NCBI RefSeq assembly: GCF_041052385.1
Contig: NZ_CP163439.1
Coordinates: 8,731,001 to 8,795,000 of the forward strand
Origin: Streptomyces sp. R28
GTDB taxonomy: Bacteria; Actinomycetota; Actinomycetes; Streptomycetales; Streptomycetaceae
Direction: 5' to 3'
Length of the DNA stretch: 64,000 nucleotides
The notes under the pieces are model-generated. The model worked only from the letters and a program-made list of their open reading frames with translations. It was not told the origin of the DNA and made no database searches. A program made the position numbers and the translations under genes. This document shows, one piece after another, positions 42,258 to 50,590 of this stretch (the first letter of the stretch is position 1; every line of letters starts with the position of its first letter).

Positions 42258-43505
42258 TCACGGCCAGGAGATGGTGATCCGCGTGTGCAGCCGGTCGATG
42301 ACGCGGCCTGCGGGGAGTTGGTCGTCCGGCGTTCCGGCCGGGTGGACCTCGATGTGCGCACGGTGACCGCGATGCTCGCGGTCCCAGGTCTGGATCTCCT
42401 CGACCAGGCGCTCAGCGACGGCCTTGCCCTGCGGCCCGTGGCCGACCGCGCCCAGCTCGAACCGGTCGGCGTCGTCGGTGGCGCGGACGGTGCGGTAGGC
42501 GAAGCTGTCGCCATCCACGAGGGTCGGCACGCCGAGCGGCGAGGCGGAAGCGACAAGGCCGTGTTGCCGGGCGGAGGGCTTCGCCGCCATCAGGGGGAGG
42601 TTGTCCAGGGCGGTCGTCAGCCACAGGTCCAGATGTTCGTTGGACTCATCGCCTGCGAGCGTCACGCCGGACCACGCCTCGGCGCGCGCGGTGCGCAGCG
42701 CGGCACGCAGGGCCTCGGTGTCGGGTTCGGGGTGTCCGTCCAGGCGCAGGGCGATCTCCTCGCCCTCCGTGTCGTGGAGGACGGCCAGGCGCAGGCGGTT
42801 CTCGCCAGCCCCCTGCATCGGCACGAAGCCGCACAGCTCGAACCCGTCGCTGACCAGACGCTCGCCGTCGCGGACGAAGGCGATGGTGCGCGTCATGCCG
42901 CGCATCCGCAGCGGGACGACGAGCCGACCGCCTTCCTTGAGTTGGTGGATCCAGGCCGGTGGGATGTCGGCTGCCTGCACGGTGACGAGGATGCGGTCGT
43001 ACGGCGCATGGCCGGGCGCGCCGTGCTCTCCGTCGGCGGTGATCACGGTGATTTTCCGGTGACCGGTCGCCTTGAGGAAGTCCTTCGCACGCTGCGTGAC
43101 ATCGCGGTCGATGTCCATCGTGATTACGCGGCCGTGCTCCCCCACCAGCTCGGCGAGATAGGCCGCGTTCACGCCGCCGGAGCCGATCTCCAGGATGTTC
43201 ATCCCCGGCTGGATATCGGCCTGCTCGATCTGCATCGCCTGGATGCGCGGAGCGGACACCGAGCTGATGTCCACGCCTGTGGCGTCCGTCTTCGTCACAG
43301 CGGCGTACTCGGCGTCGTAGGTCCTGGCCATGTCCACCTCGGGAGTGGCCAGGTGCCGGGGGACCGAGCGGAACGCGGCCACCACGCGGGGGCTGCGTGC
43401 GGCGCCCAGTTCGATCAGTCGCTGCACCATCGCGTCGCGCAGTTGCTGGTCGGGCACAGGGGCACTGTCGTGGTTCCTGGTCATCATGCTGGGGACGTCA
43501 TCCAT
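42258..43505 (-). CDS. Protein-L-isoaspartate-type O-methyltransferase, FxLD system (LanSA-like)
   Basis: This 415-residue protein has a PIMT-type SAM methyltransferase domain in the first half (ISSVSAPRIQAMQIEQADIQ; ILEIGSGGVNAAYLAEL; YDRILVTVQAADIPPAWIHQ) and a C-terminal domain found in lanthipeptide systems. Known relatives methylate an Asp in the cyclised core, leading to succinimide and isoaspartate. The start at 43505 follows AGGAG at 6 bp. It lies 65 bp upstream of the precursor gene in the same direction. Confidence 0.9.
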   Translation of the reverse strand: MDDVPSMMTRNHDSAPVPDQQLRDAMVQRLIELGAARSPRVVAAFRSVPRHLATPEVDMARTYDAEYAAVTKTDATGVDISSVSAPRIQAMQIEQADIQPGMNILEIGSGGVNAAYLAELVGEHGRVITMDIDRDVTQRAKDFLKATGHRKITVITADGEHGAPGHAPYDRILVTVQAADIPPAWIHQLKEGGRLVVPLRMRGMTRTIAFVRDGERLVSDGFELCGFVPMQGAGENRLRLAVLHDTEGEEIALRLDGHPEPDTEALRAALRTARAEAWSGVTLAGDESNEHLDLWLTTALDNLPLMAAKPSARQHGLVASASPLGVPTLVDGDSFAYRTVRATDDADRFELGAVGHGPQGKAVAERLVEEIQTWDREHRGHRAHIEVHPAGTPDDQLPAGRVIDRLHTRITISWP

Positions 43506-43708
43506 GAGCGTTCTCCTTCTCGGCGGCGTGCGCCGAGGGGGTGAGGACGGGCGTTACGAGGGGCGGAGGCTAGGCAGGCGCCCCGCGCTGGAGTAGTTCG
43601 ATGCGGCTGGCCCGCTCCCGCTGCGACCTGTCCTTCTGAGGCCAGGGGGCCTCCAGTTCGAGCAGCGGGAGCGGGGTTTGAAGGCCCGCCCAGAGAGCGG
43701 CCGACTTC

Positions 43709-44008
43709 CTACGCGATGTGGGCGGGCGGTCTGTCGAGTGGCGCGCTGGTGGGCCACTGGCCGACGGGGTATGGCTGCGCGAGCGTGGAGGTGGGGGCGC
43801 GTTGCCGGCGGATAGCTCGCTCGCTCATGGTCCAGTGGAGCTGTTCGAGCCTGAAGACGCACCACTGGCAGGCGAAGAGGGGAAAGGCCGTATCTGCCAT
43901 AGTGATGTCGCCGATCTCTGCTACCGGAACGCCGGCCTGTTCGCACCTGAAGCAGCTTCCGTTCTGCCAGTCGAAGCGGCCCCACAACTCGTCCGGTCTC
44001 AAACCCAT
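43709..44008 (-). CDS. Small CxxC-type protein in the lanthipeptide operon
   Basis: This 99-residue product contains two cysteine pairs, CFRCEQ (near residue 20) and CQWC (near 49), which could bind zinc, and a Pro-rich tail. No family assigned. The ATG at 44008 overlaps the end of the upstream gene by 10 bp. Conservation in related clusters cannot be judged here. Confidence 0.6.
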   Translation of the reverse strand: MGLRPDELWGRFDWQNGSCFRCEQAGVPVAEIGDITMADTAFPLFACQWCVFRLEQLHWTMSERAIRRQRAPTSTLAQPYPVGQWPTSAPLDRPPAHIA

Positions 44009-44400
44009 GGCGGACCGCCTCCTGGGAGGTGCGGCCTCGGGTGGCCGCCGACGAGGGGCAGAAAGGTGACGGGACGGGCGTGCCACACGAAGGAGTGCGG
44101 TTCTGCTGCGAGTGGCAGCGTGAAGTCAGTGCCCTGCTTCAGGGCGGAGGCGGCGTCACGCCATCCCTGGTCACGTAGGTCCACGAGCGGGTCGATGAAC
44201 GCCGGTTCGACGGCCGAGGCGATGATGCGGATCTGGATTCGGGCCCATCGGACGGCTGAGGCGGGGGTCTGCTGTGCGGCGGAGCTGATGCGCCGGCCGT
44301 CGGCGTGACGCCACTCGCACCAGAAGCCTGGTTCGGGCGCGCAGGCGGCACGCGCACGCGCGGGCGGGCGGTGAAGCAGCATGGGGTGGTCAGGGTGCAT
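43999..44400 (-). CDS. Unknown protein in the lanthipeptide operon
   Basis: This 133-residue protein has a Pro/Arg-rich start and a central part (GFWCEWRHADGRRISSAAQQ; VRWARIQIRIIASAVEPAFI; WHARPVTFLPLVGG). No known family. It overlaps both neighbours by about 10 bp, so it is part of a tightly packed operon. Confidence 0.58.
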   Translation of the reverse strand: MHPDHPMLLHRPPARARAACAPEPGFWCEWRHADGRRISSAAQQTPASAVRWARIQIRIIASAVEPAFIDPLVDLRDQGWRDAASALKQGTDFTLPLAAEPHSFVWHARPVTFLPLVGGHPRPHLPGGGPPWV

Positions 44401-44758
44401 GGCTGTCTTCCTCCGTGTACACCCACAGCAGGCGGCGGGTCAGGCCGGCCAGGTCCCGCATGAAGAAGAACGCGCTGAAGGCCGGGGTCTCCTTCTTGGG
44501 CCGCTCGGACAGCTTCAGCAGCCTGTATGCCTGTCTGCACAGGTCCCTGACGGCGGGGTCCTCGTCGGCGCCCAGCTCCCGGCCGAGAAGCAGGCCCAGC
44601 TGCTCGATGATGGCCGTCGTCCTGGCGTTGATGTCCTCGCGGGTGGAGGTGCTCAGCTCCATCTTCAGTGCGGCGTCGGTACTGTCCCCGATCAGCTCCG
44701 TGTCGATGGGCAGGCAGTCGACGGCTGGAGCCTTGCGTTCGTCGGGCACGGTGGCCAT
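44390..44758 (-). CDS. Unknown helical protein heading the lanthipeptide operon (possibly DUF6415)
   Basis: This 122-residue all-helical protein (REDINARTTAIIEQLGLLLG; VRDLCRQAYRLLKLSERPKK; FMRDLAGLTRRLLWVYTEE) resembles small DUF6415-type proteins found in actinobacterial natural-product clusters, but I am not sure of the family. ATG 44758 has GGAGGGGAGAGG upstream, the best ribosome site of the operon. It is divergent from the gene at 44957. Confidence 0.6.
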   Translation of the reverse strand: MATVPDERKAPAVDCLPIDTELIGDSTDAALKMELSTSTREDINARTTAIIEQLGLLLGRELGADEDPAVRDLCRQAYRLLKLSERPKKETPAFSAFFFMRDLAGLTRRLLWVYTEEDSHAP

Positions 44759-44956
44759 CACGCCTCTCCCCTCCTTACTGCAACCTGGGGCGGCTGCCTC
44801 GGTTGCTCGGTTCGCAGACGAACGTAGAGCGGCCGTCACCCATGTCCCAAGGAGATTGCGCGAGTTTGCAGCAAGCCGATTGACGGCCTCGAACGCCTCC
44901 CTCGACCATCATCGTGTCGCGCAAACCCGAGCAAGGCAGCAGACAGGAGAACGACC

Positions 44957-45376
44957 ATGAAGCTACGGTTCCTTGGTAAGAACTCCACGGTCGGCGACTG
45001 CCCGACCCTGTACGCCACAGACCGGGACACCTACCTCGTCCAGGGCTGGAAGATCTTCGCGAACGAACTGTTGATGCAACTCGACATCTCCGAGGGGGAG
45101 ACGGCGGTGGAGGTGCCCACGGAGCTGTTCGAGCACCTCACGAAAGACGGCCTGCCGGCGGGGGAGATCAGGCGCCTCGAAGACCCGATCATGATCCTGA
45201 CGCCGGGGGGTACGTTCGTCGTTCAGGGCCGCGAGGTGACCGACCCCGAGGCTCTGGCCCAGATGGAGATTCCGGACTACGAGACCGTGGTCGAGGTCCC
45301 CAAGGCCGCGATCACCGCCCTACTGGAGGAACCGCGTGGAGCTGATCTCCAGCGCCGAGCGCAACCAGCTCTTTGA
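44957..45376 (+). CDS. Unknown protein upstream of the DUF6879/XRE genes
   Basis: The 139-residue protein has two similar halves. TLYATDRDTYLVQGWKIFAN with TAVEVPTELFEHL and then MILTPGGTFVVQGREVTD with TVVEVPKAAITALL suggest an internal duplication of a small beta-beta-alpha unit. Function unknown. ATG 44957 follows AGGAGA. It overlaps the DUF6879 gene by 41 bp. Confidence 0.7.
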   Translation: MKLRFLGKNSTVGDCPTLYATDRDTYLVQGWKIFANELLMQLDISEGETAVEVPTELFEHLTKDGLPAGEIRRLEDPIMILTPGGTFVVQGREVTDPEALAQMEIPDYETVVEVPKAAITALLEEPRGADLQRRAQPAL

Positions 45377-45860
45377 GAGCTTCGCGCAGGACGCATTCCA
45401 TCTGGAGCTGCGGGATGACTACTCCGTCCCCGACGAGGACAGCCCGTTCACGAGCTGGCTGCGCGGTGGGACCGTCGACTACTCCTACATGGAACCGTGG
45501 ACGCAGCTCATGCGACGCGTCACCGGGGAAGGGAAGACCGTCCGGCGCGTCCGCGTGGTCACGGAGCCGCACACTCCCTACATCCAGTGGGAGTACGCCA
45601 CCACCGCCCTCAACGAGGAGGCCGGCGAGGAGATTCGCTGGCTGCCCCGGCACCGCGTGCCGGAGGGCATCGCCTTCCCTGTGGGAGGCAACGACTGGTG
45701 GCTGTACGACGACCGCCTTCTCGCCGTAGGCCACTTCGACTCCGACGGCAGAGTGCTCGGGTCGGAGATCGTCGAGGCCCCGGATACCGTAGCCGAGTGC
45801 GTGCGCCTGCGGGACCTGCTCTGGGCCGCCGCCATCCCCCACCCCGAGTACAAGCCCTGA
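45336..45860 (+). CDS. DUF6879 family protein
   Basis: This 174-residue protein has the DUF6879 pattern (AQDAFHLELRDDYSVPDEDS; VRRVRVVTEPHTPYIQWEYA; NDWWLYDDRLLAVGHFDSDG). In actinobacteria these proteins are regularly encoded next to XRE/DUF5753 and DUF397 genes, as here. Their role is unknown, and an antitoxin-like or regulatory function has been suggested for such neighbourhoods. GTG start with overlap to the preceding gene. Confidence 0.85.
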   Translation: MELISSAERNQLFESFAQDAFHLELRDDYSVPDEDSPFTSWLRGGTVDYSYMEPWTQLMRRVTGEGKTVRRVRVVTEPHTPYIQWEYATTALNEEAGEEIRWLPRHRVPEGIAFPVGGNDWWLYDDRLLAVGHFDSDGRVLGSEIVEAPDTVAECVRLRDLLWAAAIPHPEYKP

Positions 45861-45867
45861 CCGACCC

Positions 45868-46722
45868 GTGACGACGCAAGTAGAAGAGGCACTGCAAGCG
45901 CTCGGTGCCCGGCTGCGCGGCTTCCGCAAGGACGCCGGCTTCACCAGCGGCCGGGCATTCGCGCGTGCCACCTCCTGGCAGGAGTCGAAGGTCTCCCGCA
46001 TCGAGAACGGCAAGCAGCGCCCCAGCGAGGACGACATCCGCGTCTGGTGCGAGATGACTGGCCAGGGCGACCAACTAGGGGACCTGGTCGCGATCGTCCG
46101 CCACGTCGACGAGCTGTGGCTCGAGTGGCGCCGACAACTCCAGACCGGTGTCGAGAAGCGGCAGCGCCAAGCCATTCCGGTGTACGCCAGAACCAAGGTC
46201 TTCCGCATCTGGCACCCCACGGTCGTCTGGGGAACTCTCCAGACCTCCGAGTACGCTGCCGAGGTCTTTCAACAGGGCGTCAGCTACTACGAGATTCCCA
46301 ACGACGCCGAAGCGGCCGTGGCGAAGCGCCTGGAGCGGCAGCAGTACCTGTACCAAGGGGATCGCATCTTCAACGTCCTGCTCGGCGAACAGGCTCTGTA
46401 CACCAACTTCGGCGGCCCGGAAGTGATGAGAGGGCAGCTTGACCGCCTCCTGGCCGTGATGAGGCTCCCTCGCCTCAGCCTGGGCATTGTTCCCAGGTCG
46501 GCGCCAACCTCCATATGGCCGGGCAACGCGTTCTCGATGTTCGATGACCGGCTCGTCCTCGTCGAGACCTACTCGGCGGAGCTCTCCGTCACGCAGCCCC
46601 GAGAAATCGAGCTGTACACCAAGGCGTTCGCCCTCTTGAAGCAGTCAGCGGTCTACGGCACCGCCGTCCGAGACCTCATCTCCACAGCAATCCAGCACTT
46701 CGATCAGATGCCGAGCGACTAG
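45868..46722 (+). CDS. XRE family regulator with DUF5753 domain
   Basis: This 284-residue protein has an N-terminal helix-turn-helix (FTSGRAFARATSWQESKVSR, IENGKQRPSEDD) and a C-terminal DUF5753 domain (FRIWHPTVVWGTLQTSEYAA; RQQYLYQGDRIFNVLLGEQA). It would bind DNA near the divergent lanthipeptide operon or its own promoter. DUF397 follows 11 bp later, the standard pairing. Confidence 0.93.
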   Translation: MTTQVEEALQALGARLRGFRKDAGFTSGRAFARATSWQESKVSRIENGKQRPSEDDIRVWCEMTGQGDQLGDLVAIVRHVDELWLEWRRQLQTGVEKRQRQAIPVYARTKVFRIWHPTVVWGTLQTSEYAAEVFQQGVSYYEIPNDAEAAVAKRLERQQYLYQGDRIFNVLLGEQALYTNFGGPEVMRGQLDRLLAVMRLPRLSLGIVPRSAPTSIWPGNAFSMFDDRLVLVETYSAELSVTQPREIELYTKAFALLKQSAVYGTAVRDLISTAIQHFDQMPSD

Positions 46723-46733
46723 GAGAGCGCCCT

Positions 46734-46916
46734 ATGCAGCCTACGACTCCGAACTGGCGAACCAGCTCCTACACAGAGACGCAGAACTGCGTCGAAGTGG
46801 CCGACAACGCCCCTGAGCACGTGCTGGTTCGGGACACGAAGGCGCGCGGTCGGGGAATGCTGGCGGTCCAGCGAAGCAGCTGGGCGGCATTCGTCGAATA
46901 CGCCAAGGAAGCCTAG
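46734..46916 (+). CDS. DUF397 domain protein
   Basis: This 60-residue protein has the DUF397 core (WRTSSYTETQNCVEVADNAP; VLVRDTKARGRG; FVEYAKEA). It usually pairs with the upstream XRE/DUF5753 protein (as in BldB-type relatives) and may antagonise it. ATG 46734 follows GGAGAG. Confidence 0.92.
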   Translation: MQPTTPNWRTSSYTETQNCVEVADNAPEHVLVRDTKARGRGMLAVQRSSWAAFVEYAKEA

Positions 46917-46924
46917 CCCTATCT

Positions 46925-47099
46925 GCCTTGCTTGCGTTGCCCGCGAGATTCCGCTCTCGAAGCGCGAAGCCTTCGACTCATGCCAGCCCAGGCTTTGGGC
47001 CAGCGCTCGCTTGGTGAGTCCGGCCGCTTTCCGGATCTCGGCCAGGCGTTGTCCGAGCGCCTTGCGGGCTTCCTGGACGCTCGAAGAGGGTGATGTCAT
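46925..47099 (-). pseudogene. XRE regulator fragment (helix-turn-helix only)
   Basis: The frame begins MTSPSSSVQEARKALGQRLA, EIRKAAGLTKRALAQSLGWH and ESKASRFESG, a clear start of an XRE/DUF5753 gene. After about 50 codons the homology ends and the frame continues antisense through the DUF397 gene. The DUF5753 part is absent. It is probably left by a recombination that brought in the 44957-46916 unit. Confidence 0.7.
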
Positions 47100-47502
47100 G
47101 TCGGTGCGTGGATGTTGTTCGAACCGTCAGGCCAGCTCGAACTGTGCAGTCCTGGCGTGACCTTGCCGGGTGGTTCGGGACGCTTGTTCGGTGTCCGGAG
47201 CCACCCGGTCAGTCGGTGCAGTGCGAGGCCATCTTCCGTTGCAGGCCCGGTCGATGGCCCGGGCCTGTCCACAGACGACGTAGGTAGATCGCTAGGTGCC
47301 ACACATCCCGGCTAGCAGCGGCTCCGGAACGTGCGGCCGAGCCGCTCAGTGGGGCCTCGCTCGTCCAGGGATTCGACGCCACCTGGCAGGAAACGGAGCC
47401 TCTGTGCCGTGCCGAGGGCTTCCACCGCGTGCACACCGGCGCCCTACGACTCCAGATACCTCATGCCGTCTGCGCCAGTCCTGGTCGGGTAGCTTGACCG
47501 AC
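47100..47502. other. Region with a relic of the neighbouring isomerase gene
   Basis: At 47355-47435 the sequence ATTCGACGCCACCTGGCAGG and following CTCTGTGCCGTG nearly repeats 47826-47870 inside the gene at 47503. It is a fossil of a second copy of that gene. The rest holds nothing recognisable. Confidence 0.5.
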
Positions 47503-48186
47503 ATGGACCAGGGGCGGGTAGTTGAAGCGTTTCGTTGCGAGGCCGGACGGCTCGCTCGGGCGATGAGCGGGGTCTCGCAGGCTGAGTGGTCCCTGCCCAC
47601 GCGGTGTGCGCCGTGGACGGTAAGCGAGTTGTTGGCGCATGTCCGGGTGGTGATCGCTTGGCTGCCCGGCATGCTGGCCGCACCGGCGCCGATCCGCGCT
47701 GAGGTGTCTGCAGTGGAGTACTACCGGCCTGATGAGCGTTTCGCCCCGGAGACCAACGCGGCCCGGATAGCGCTGGCTCAGGATCATGCAGCCGAACAGC
47801 TCAGCGGGACCGCGCTCGCCCAGGCATTCGACGCCACCTGGCAGGAGGTGGACCGTCTGTGCCGTGTCGTGCCGGATGGGCGTGTGGTGCGCACCCGGCA
47901 TGGCGATCCGATGCTCCTGTCGGAGTTCCTGTTGACGCGGGTGGTCGAGGTTGCCGTGCACGGTCTGGACCTGGCCGACGCCCTGGGGCGCGAGCCGTGG
48001 ATGACCCCGCAGGCCGCGGATGTGGTGCAGGATCTTTTGCTTGGTCAAGACAGTGCGGCAACCCTGGAGAAGCTGGGCTGGAGCCGGCTTCACTTCCTGC
48101 GCAAGGCAACGGGACGTGACCCGATCACCAGGGAGGAAGCGGCGGAAGTCGACCGCCTGGGCGTCCGTTGGCTGACGTTGGGCTGA
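47503..48186 (+). CDS. Maleylpyruvate isomerase family (DinB_2/mycothiol-dependent) protein
   Basis: This 227-residue protein has the four-helix MDMPI N-terminal fold: GVSQAEWSLPTRCAPWTVSE, LAHVRVVIAWLPG, and VVEVAVHGLDLADALGREPW. The His residues in LLAHV and EVAVHGLDL fit the metal site of mycothiol-dependent enzymes. The substrate is unknown. ATG 47503 (MDQGRVVEAF) was chosen because the frame upstream lacks homology. Confidence 0.85.
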   Translation: MDQGRVVEAFRCEAGRLARAMSGVSQAEWSLPTRCAPWTVSELLAHVRVVIAWLPGMLAAPAPIRAEVSAVEYYRPDERFAPETNAARIALAQDHAAEQLSGTALAQAFDATWQEVDRLCRVVPDGRVVRTRHGDPMLLSEFLLTRVVEVAVHGLDLADALGREPWMTPQAADVVQDLLLGQDSAATLEKLGWSRLHFLRKATGRDPITREEAAEVDRLGVRWLTLG

Positions 48187-48212
48187 GCCTGGCCGTGCGT
48201 CATGATCAGTGC

Positions 48213-48866
48213 ATGACCGAGATCGTGCTGATGTCGGATCCAAGGATCGCGGCGATCCCCGTGGTCGACTGCGGTGAAGACCTCTGCGATGTCCGGCTGC
48301 AGGAGTCCGTCGCCGTCGACCCACGTAAGGAAGACCGATCGGGGGCTTTCGCGCACCTGCGGGAGGGGGTCCTGGCCCGTCTTCTGGATGCCCAGAAGTT
48401 GCTCCCGGATGGCGTCCGTCTGCTGTTCGTCGAGGGGTACCGGCCGCCCGCCCTGCAGCGTCTCTACTTCGAGCGTTACGCCGACGAACTGCGGGCCGGC
48501 AATCCGGGCTGGTCGGCGGCCCAGGTGCGCGACGCCGCGAGCCGCTACGTGTCGCCGCCCGAGATAGCTCCGCACAGTGCCGGCGCGGCCGTCGACCTCA
48601 CGCTCGTGTCCGCGGACGGGCGGGAACTCGACATGGGGACGCGGGTGAACGCCAGCCCGGAGGAGAGCGACGGCACCTGCTACACGGACGCCCGCAACGT
48701 CGCGCCTGCGGCACGCGACAACCGGCGGATGCTCGGAGACGCTCTGTCTGCTGCGGGTTTGGTCAACTATCCGACGGAGTGGTGGCACTGGTCGTACGGC
48801 GACCGGTACTGGGCTCATGCCACCGGCGCAGAGCACGCGATCTACGGGCCGCGAGAGCGGGCTTGA
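48213..48866 (+). CDS. M15 family D-Ala-D-Ala dipeptidase (VanX-like)
   Basis: This 217-residue zinc peptidase has VanX motifs: LFVEGYRPPALQRLYFE (substrate Arg), IAPHSAGAAVDLTLV (first His and Asp ligands), and YPTEWWHWSYGDRYW (catalytic Glu and last His). It cleaves D-alanyl-D-alanine dipeptide, either for cell-wall recycling or contributing to glycopeptide tolerance. No vanH or vanA genes are nearby, so recycling is more likely. ATG 48213; no signal peptide. Confidence 0.9.
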   Translation: MTEIVLMSDPRIAAIPVVDCGEDLCDVRLQESVAVDPRKEDRSGAFAHLREGVLARLLDAQKLLPDGVRLLFVEGYRPPALQRLYFERYADELRAGNPGWSAAQVRDAASRYVSPPEIAPHSAGAAVDLTLVSADGRELDMGTRVNASPEESDGTCYTDARNVAPAARDNRRMLGDALSAAGLVNYPTEWWHWSYGDRYWAHATGAEHAIYGPRERA

Positions 48867-48899
48867 GTCTCCCGTAAGGGGAGACGCGAAGGTGAGGTC

Positions 48900-49841
48900 A
48901 TGGACGACGGCACCCTCTGCTCAATCGGTGAACTGGCTCGACGCACGGGGCTGACGGTCAAGACCATCCGCTTCTATTCCGATCGCGGCATCGTGGTGCC
49001 GGCCGACCGCACTCCCGCCGGCTATCGCCGCTATGGTCCTGACGCCGTTGCCCGACTGACCCTGGTGCGGACGCTGCGCGAACTAGGACTCGGCCTCGAC
49101 GTGATTCGGCAGGTCCTGGAGCGAGAGCTGACGCTCGGCGACGTCGCAGAGCAGCACGCAGCCGCGCTGGAAGTGCAGATCACCACCCTGCGGCTGCAGC
49201 GGGCGGTGCTGGTGGCCGCGGCTAGGCGCAGACCCACCCGTGAGGAGATGGAACGCATGCACCGGTTGGCCCAGCTCTCCCAAGCCGAACGGCGACGACT
49301 GATCGACGGCTTTCTCGACACCGTCTTCGAGGGGCTGGACGGCAGTCCCGGCTGCCACGCCGCGGCTCGGCGCTCCATGACACCGGAACTACCCGACAAC
49401 CCCACAGACGCACAGGTCGAGGCATGGGTGGAGCTGGCGGAACTGGCGCTGGACCCGGACTTCCGCGACCGTATGCGAGGAGCGGCCGAAAATTACGCGG
49501 CAGATCTCCCTGCAAGCGGATCCACACCACCGCGCCCGGATGTCGTCGCGGTCGTCCATGGCCTCGCCGCAGCCGCCGTCGACTCGGGGATCACCCCGGA
49601 AGCGCCCCAGGCCGACCCTGTCGTCAGAGAGTTCACCGCCGGGTGTGCGCGCACCCTAGGCCGCCCCAGCGACACCGAACCCCACCTATGGCTACTGCCG
49701 CGTTTGGAGGCCGCGAACGATCCCCGCCGAGACCGGTACCTCCACCTGCTCGCCGTCATTAACGACTGGCCGGCCCCGCAGCCTGTGACACCCGCACTCG
49801 ACTGGTCCGTCACCGCGCTGCGCATACGGGCAGCACGATGA
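48900..49841 (+). CDS. MerR family transcriptional regulator
   Basis: This 313-residue protein has a MerR winged helix at the N-terminus (CSIGELARRTGLTVKTIRFY; RYGPDAVARLTLVRTLRELG), the usual long dimerisation helix (about 80-125) and a large helical C-terminal effector domain (DDxF-type unknown). The ligand is unknown. The stop overlaps the start of the GNAT gene (ATGA). A broken relative lies at 63411-63922. Confidence 0.9.
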   Translation: MDDGTLCSIGELARRTGLTVKTIRFYSDRGIVVPADRTPAGYRRYGPDAVARLTLVRTLRELGLGLDVIRQVLERELTLGDVAEQHAAALEVQITTLRLQRAVLVAAARRRPTREEMERMHRLAQLSQAERRRLIDGFLDTVFEGLDGSPGCHAAARRSMTPELPDNPTDAQVEAWVELAELALDPDFRDRMRGAAENYAADLPASGSTPPRPDVVAVVHGLAAAAVDSGITPEAPQADPVVREFTAGCARTLGRPSDTEPHLWLLPRLEAANDPRRDRYLHLLAVINDWPAPQPVTPALDWSVTALRIRAAR

Positions 49842-50581
49842 CACGACACCTTCACCAGGCAGCAGTCCGGCACGGACCGGCCCCGGACACCGCCGCAGCC
49901 GCGGCATACGCTCCGCCCAGAGACAAGATCACCACCCCGCTGGAGGCAGCCGCCACGCCCTCGGCGCCCGCTCTCCTCCTGCGCCAGTGGAACCATACGG
50001 ACGCTGCCGACCTGGTTGAGCTGTGCCAGGACAGCTCCCTGCGCCGCTGGACAAGTGCGGCCCTCGACGACGAGGCGGGCGCCATGCGATGGGTGCGGGA
50101 TCAGCAAAAGGGATGGCAGGACGGCAACCGCTTCGCATTCGCCGTTGTGGAGAGCGAAACTCCGGGTCGGTCTGACGAGGTGGTCGGCCACGTGGTGCTC
50201 AAGCGTGCTGCTCCTGGTGCTCCGTCGGCCGAGGTCGGCTACTGGACGGCGGCTCACGCCCGGGGCCGGGGAGTAGCGCCCAGGGCGCTGCAGGCGTTGA
50301 CCAAGTGGGCCATCACCGCCTTCGAAGGACAGGGTCTGGAGCGACTTGAACTCCTGCACCAGGTGGACAACGCCGCGTCCTGCCGCGTCGCACAGAAGTG
50401 CGGGTACGAACTGACCACACTCCTGCCCGCAGCACCGCCTGCGTTCCCTCTCGAAGGCCACCTCCACACATGGGCGCGGTTTCCTGGCCACAGAAGGTTG
50501 ACGTCGACTCCAAGAGCATCCGGGAGCCGAAGGCTGCCCGACACACCGACCAGTCCGCTGCGGCCGTGGCCGCCCAGCTAG
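49838..50581 (+). CDS. GNAT family N-acetyltransferase
   Basis: The 247-residue protein has a RimJ-type GNAT domain (about 45-205): LLLRQWNHTDAADLVELCQD, FAFAVVESETPGRSDEVVGH, the acetyl-CoA loop ARGRGVAPRAL, and LERLELLHQVDNAASCRVAQ. The last 35 residues are Pro/Arg-rich and may not be conserved. Coupled to the MerR gene by a 4-bp overlap, so it is a likely target of that regulator. Confidence 0.86.
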   Translation: MTRHLHQAAVRHGPAPDTAAAAAYAPPRDKITTPLEAAATPSAPALLLRQWNHTDAADLVELCQDSSLRRWTSAALDDEAGAMRWVRDQQKGWQDGNRFAFAVVESETPGRSDEVVGHVVLKRAAPGAPSAEVGYWTAAHARGRGVAPRALQALTKWAITAFEGQGLERLELLHQVDNAASCRVAQKCGYELTTLLPAAPPAFPLEGHLHTWARFPGHRRLTSTPRASGSRRLPDTPTSPLRPWPPS

Positions 50582-50590
50582 GCTGCGACG

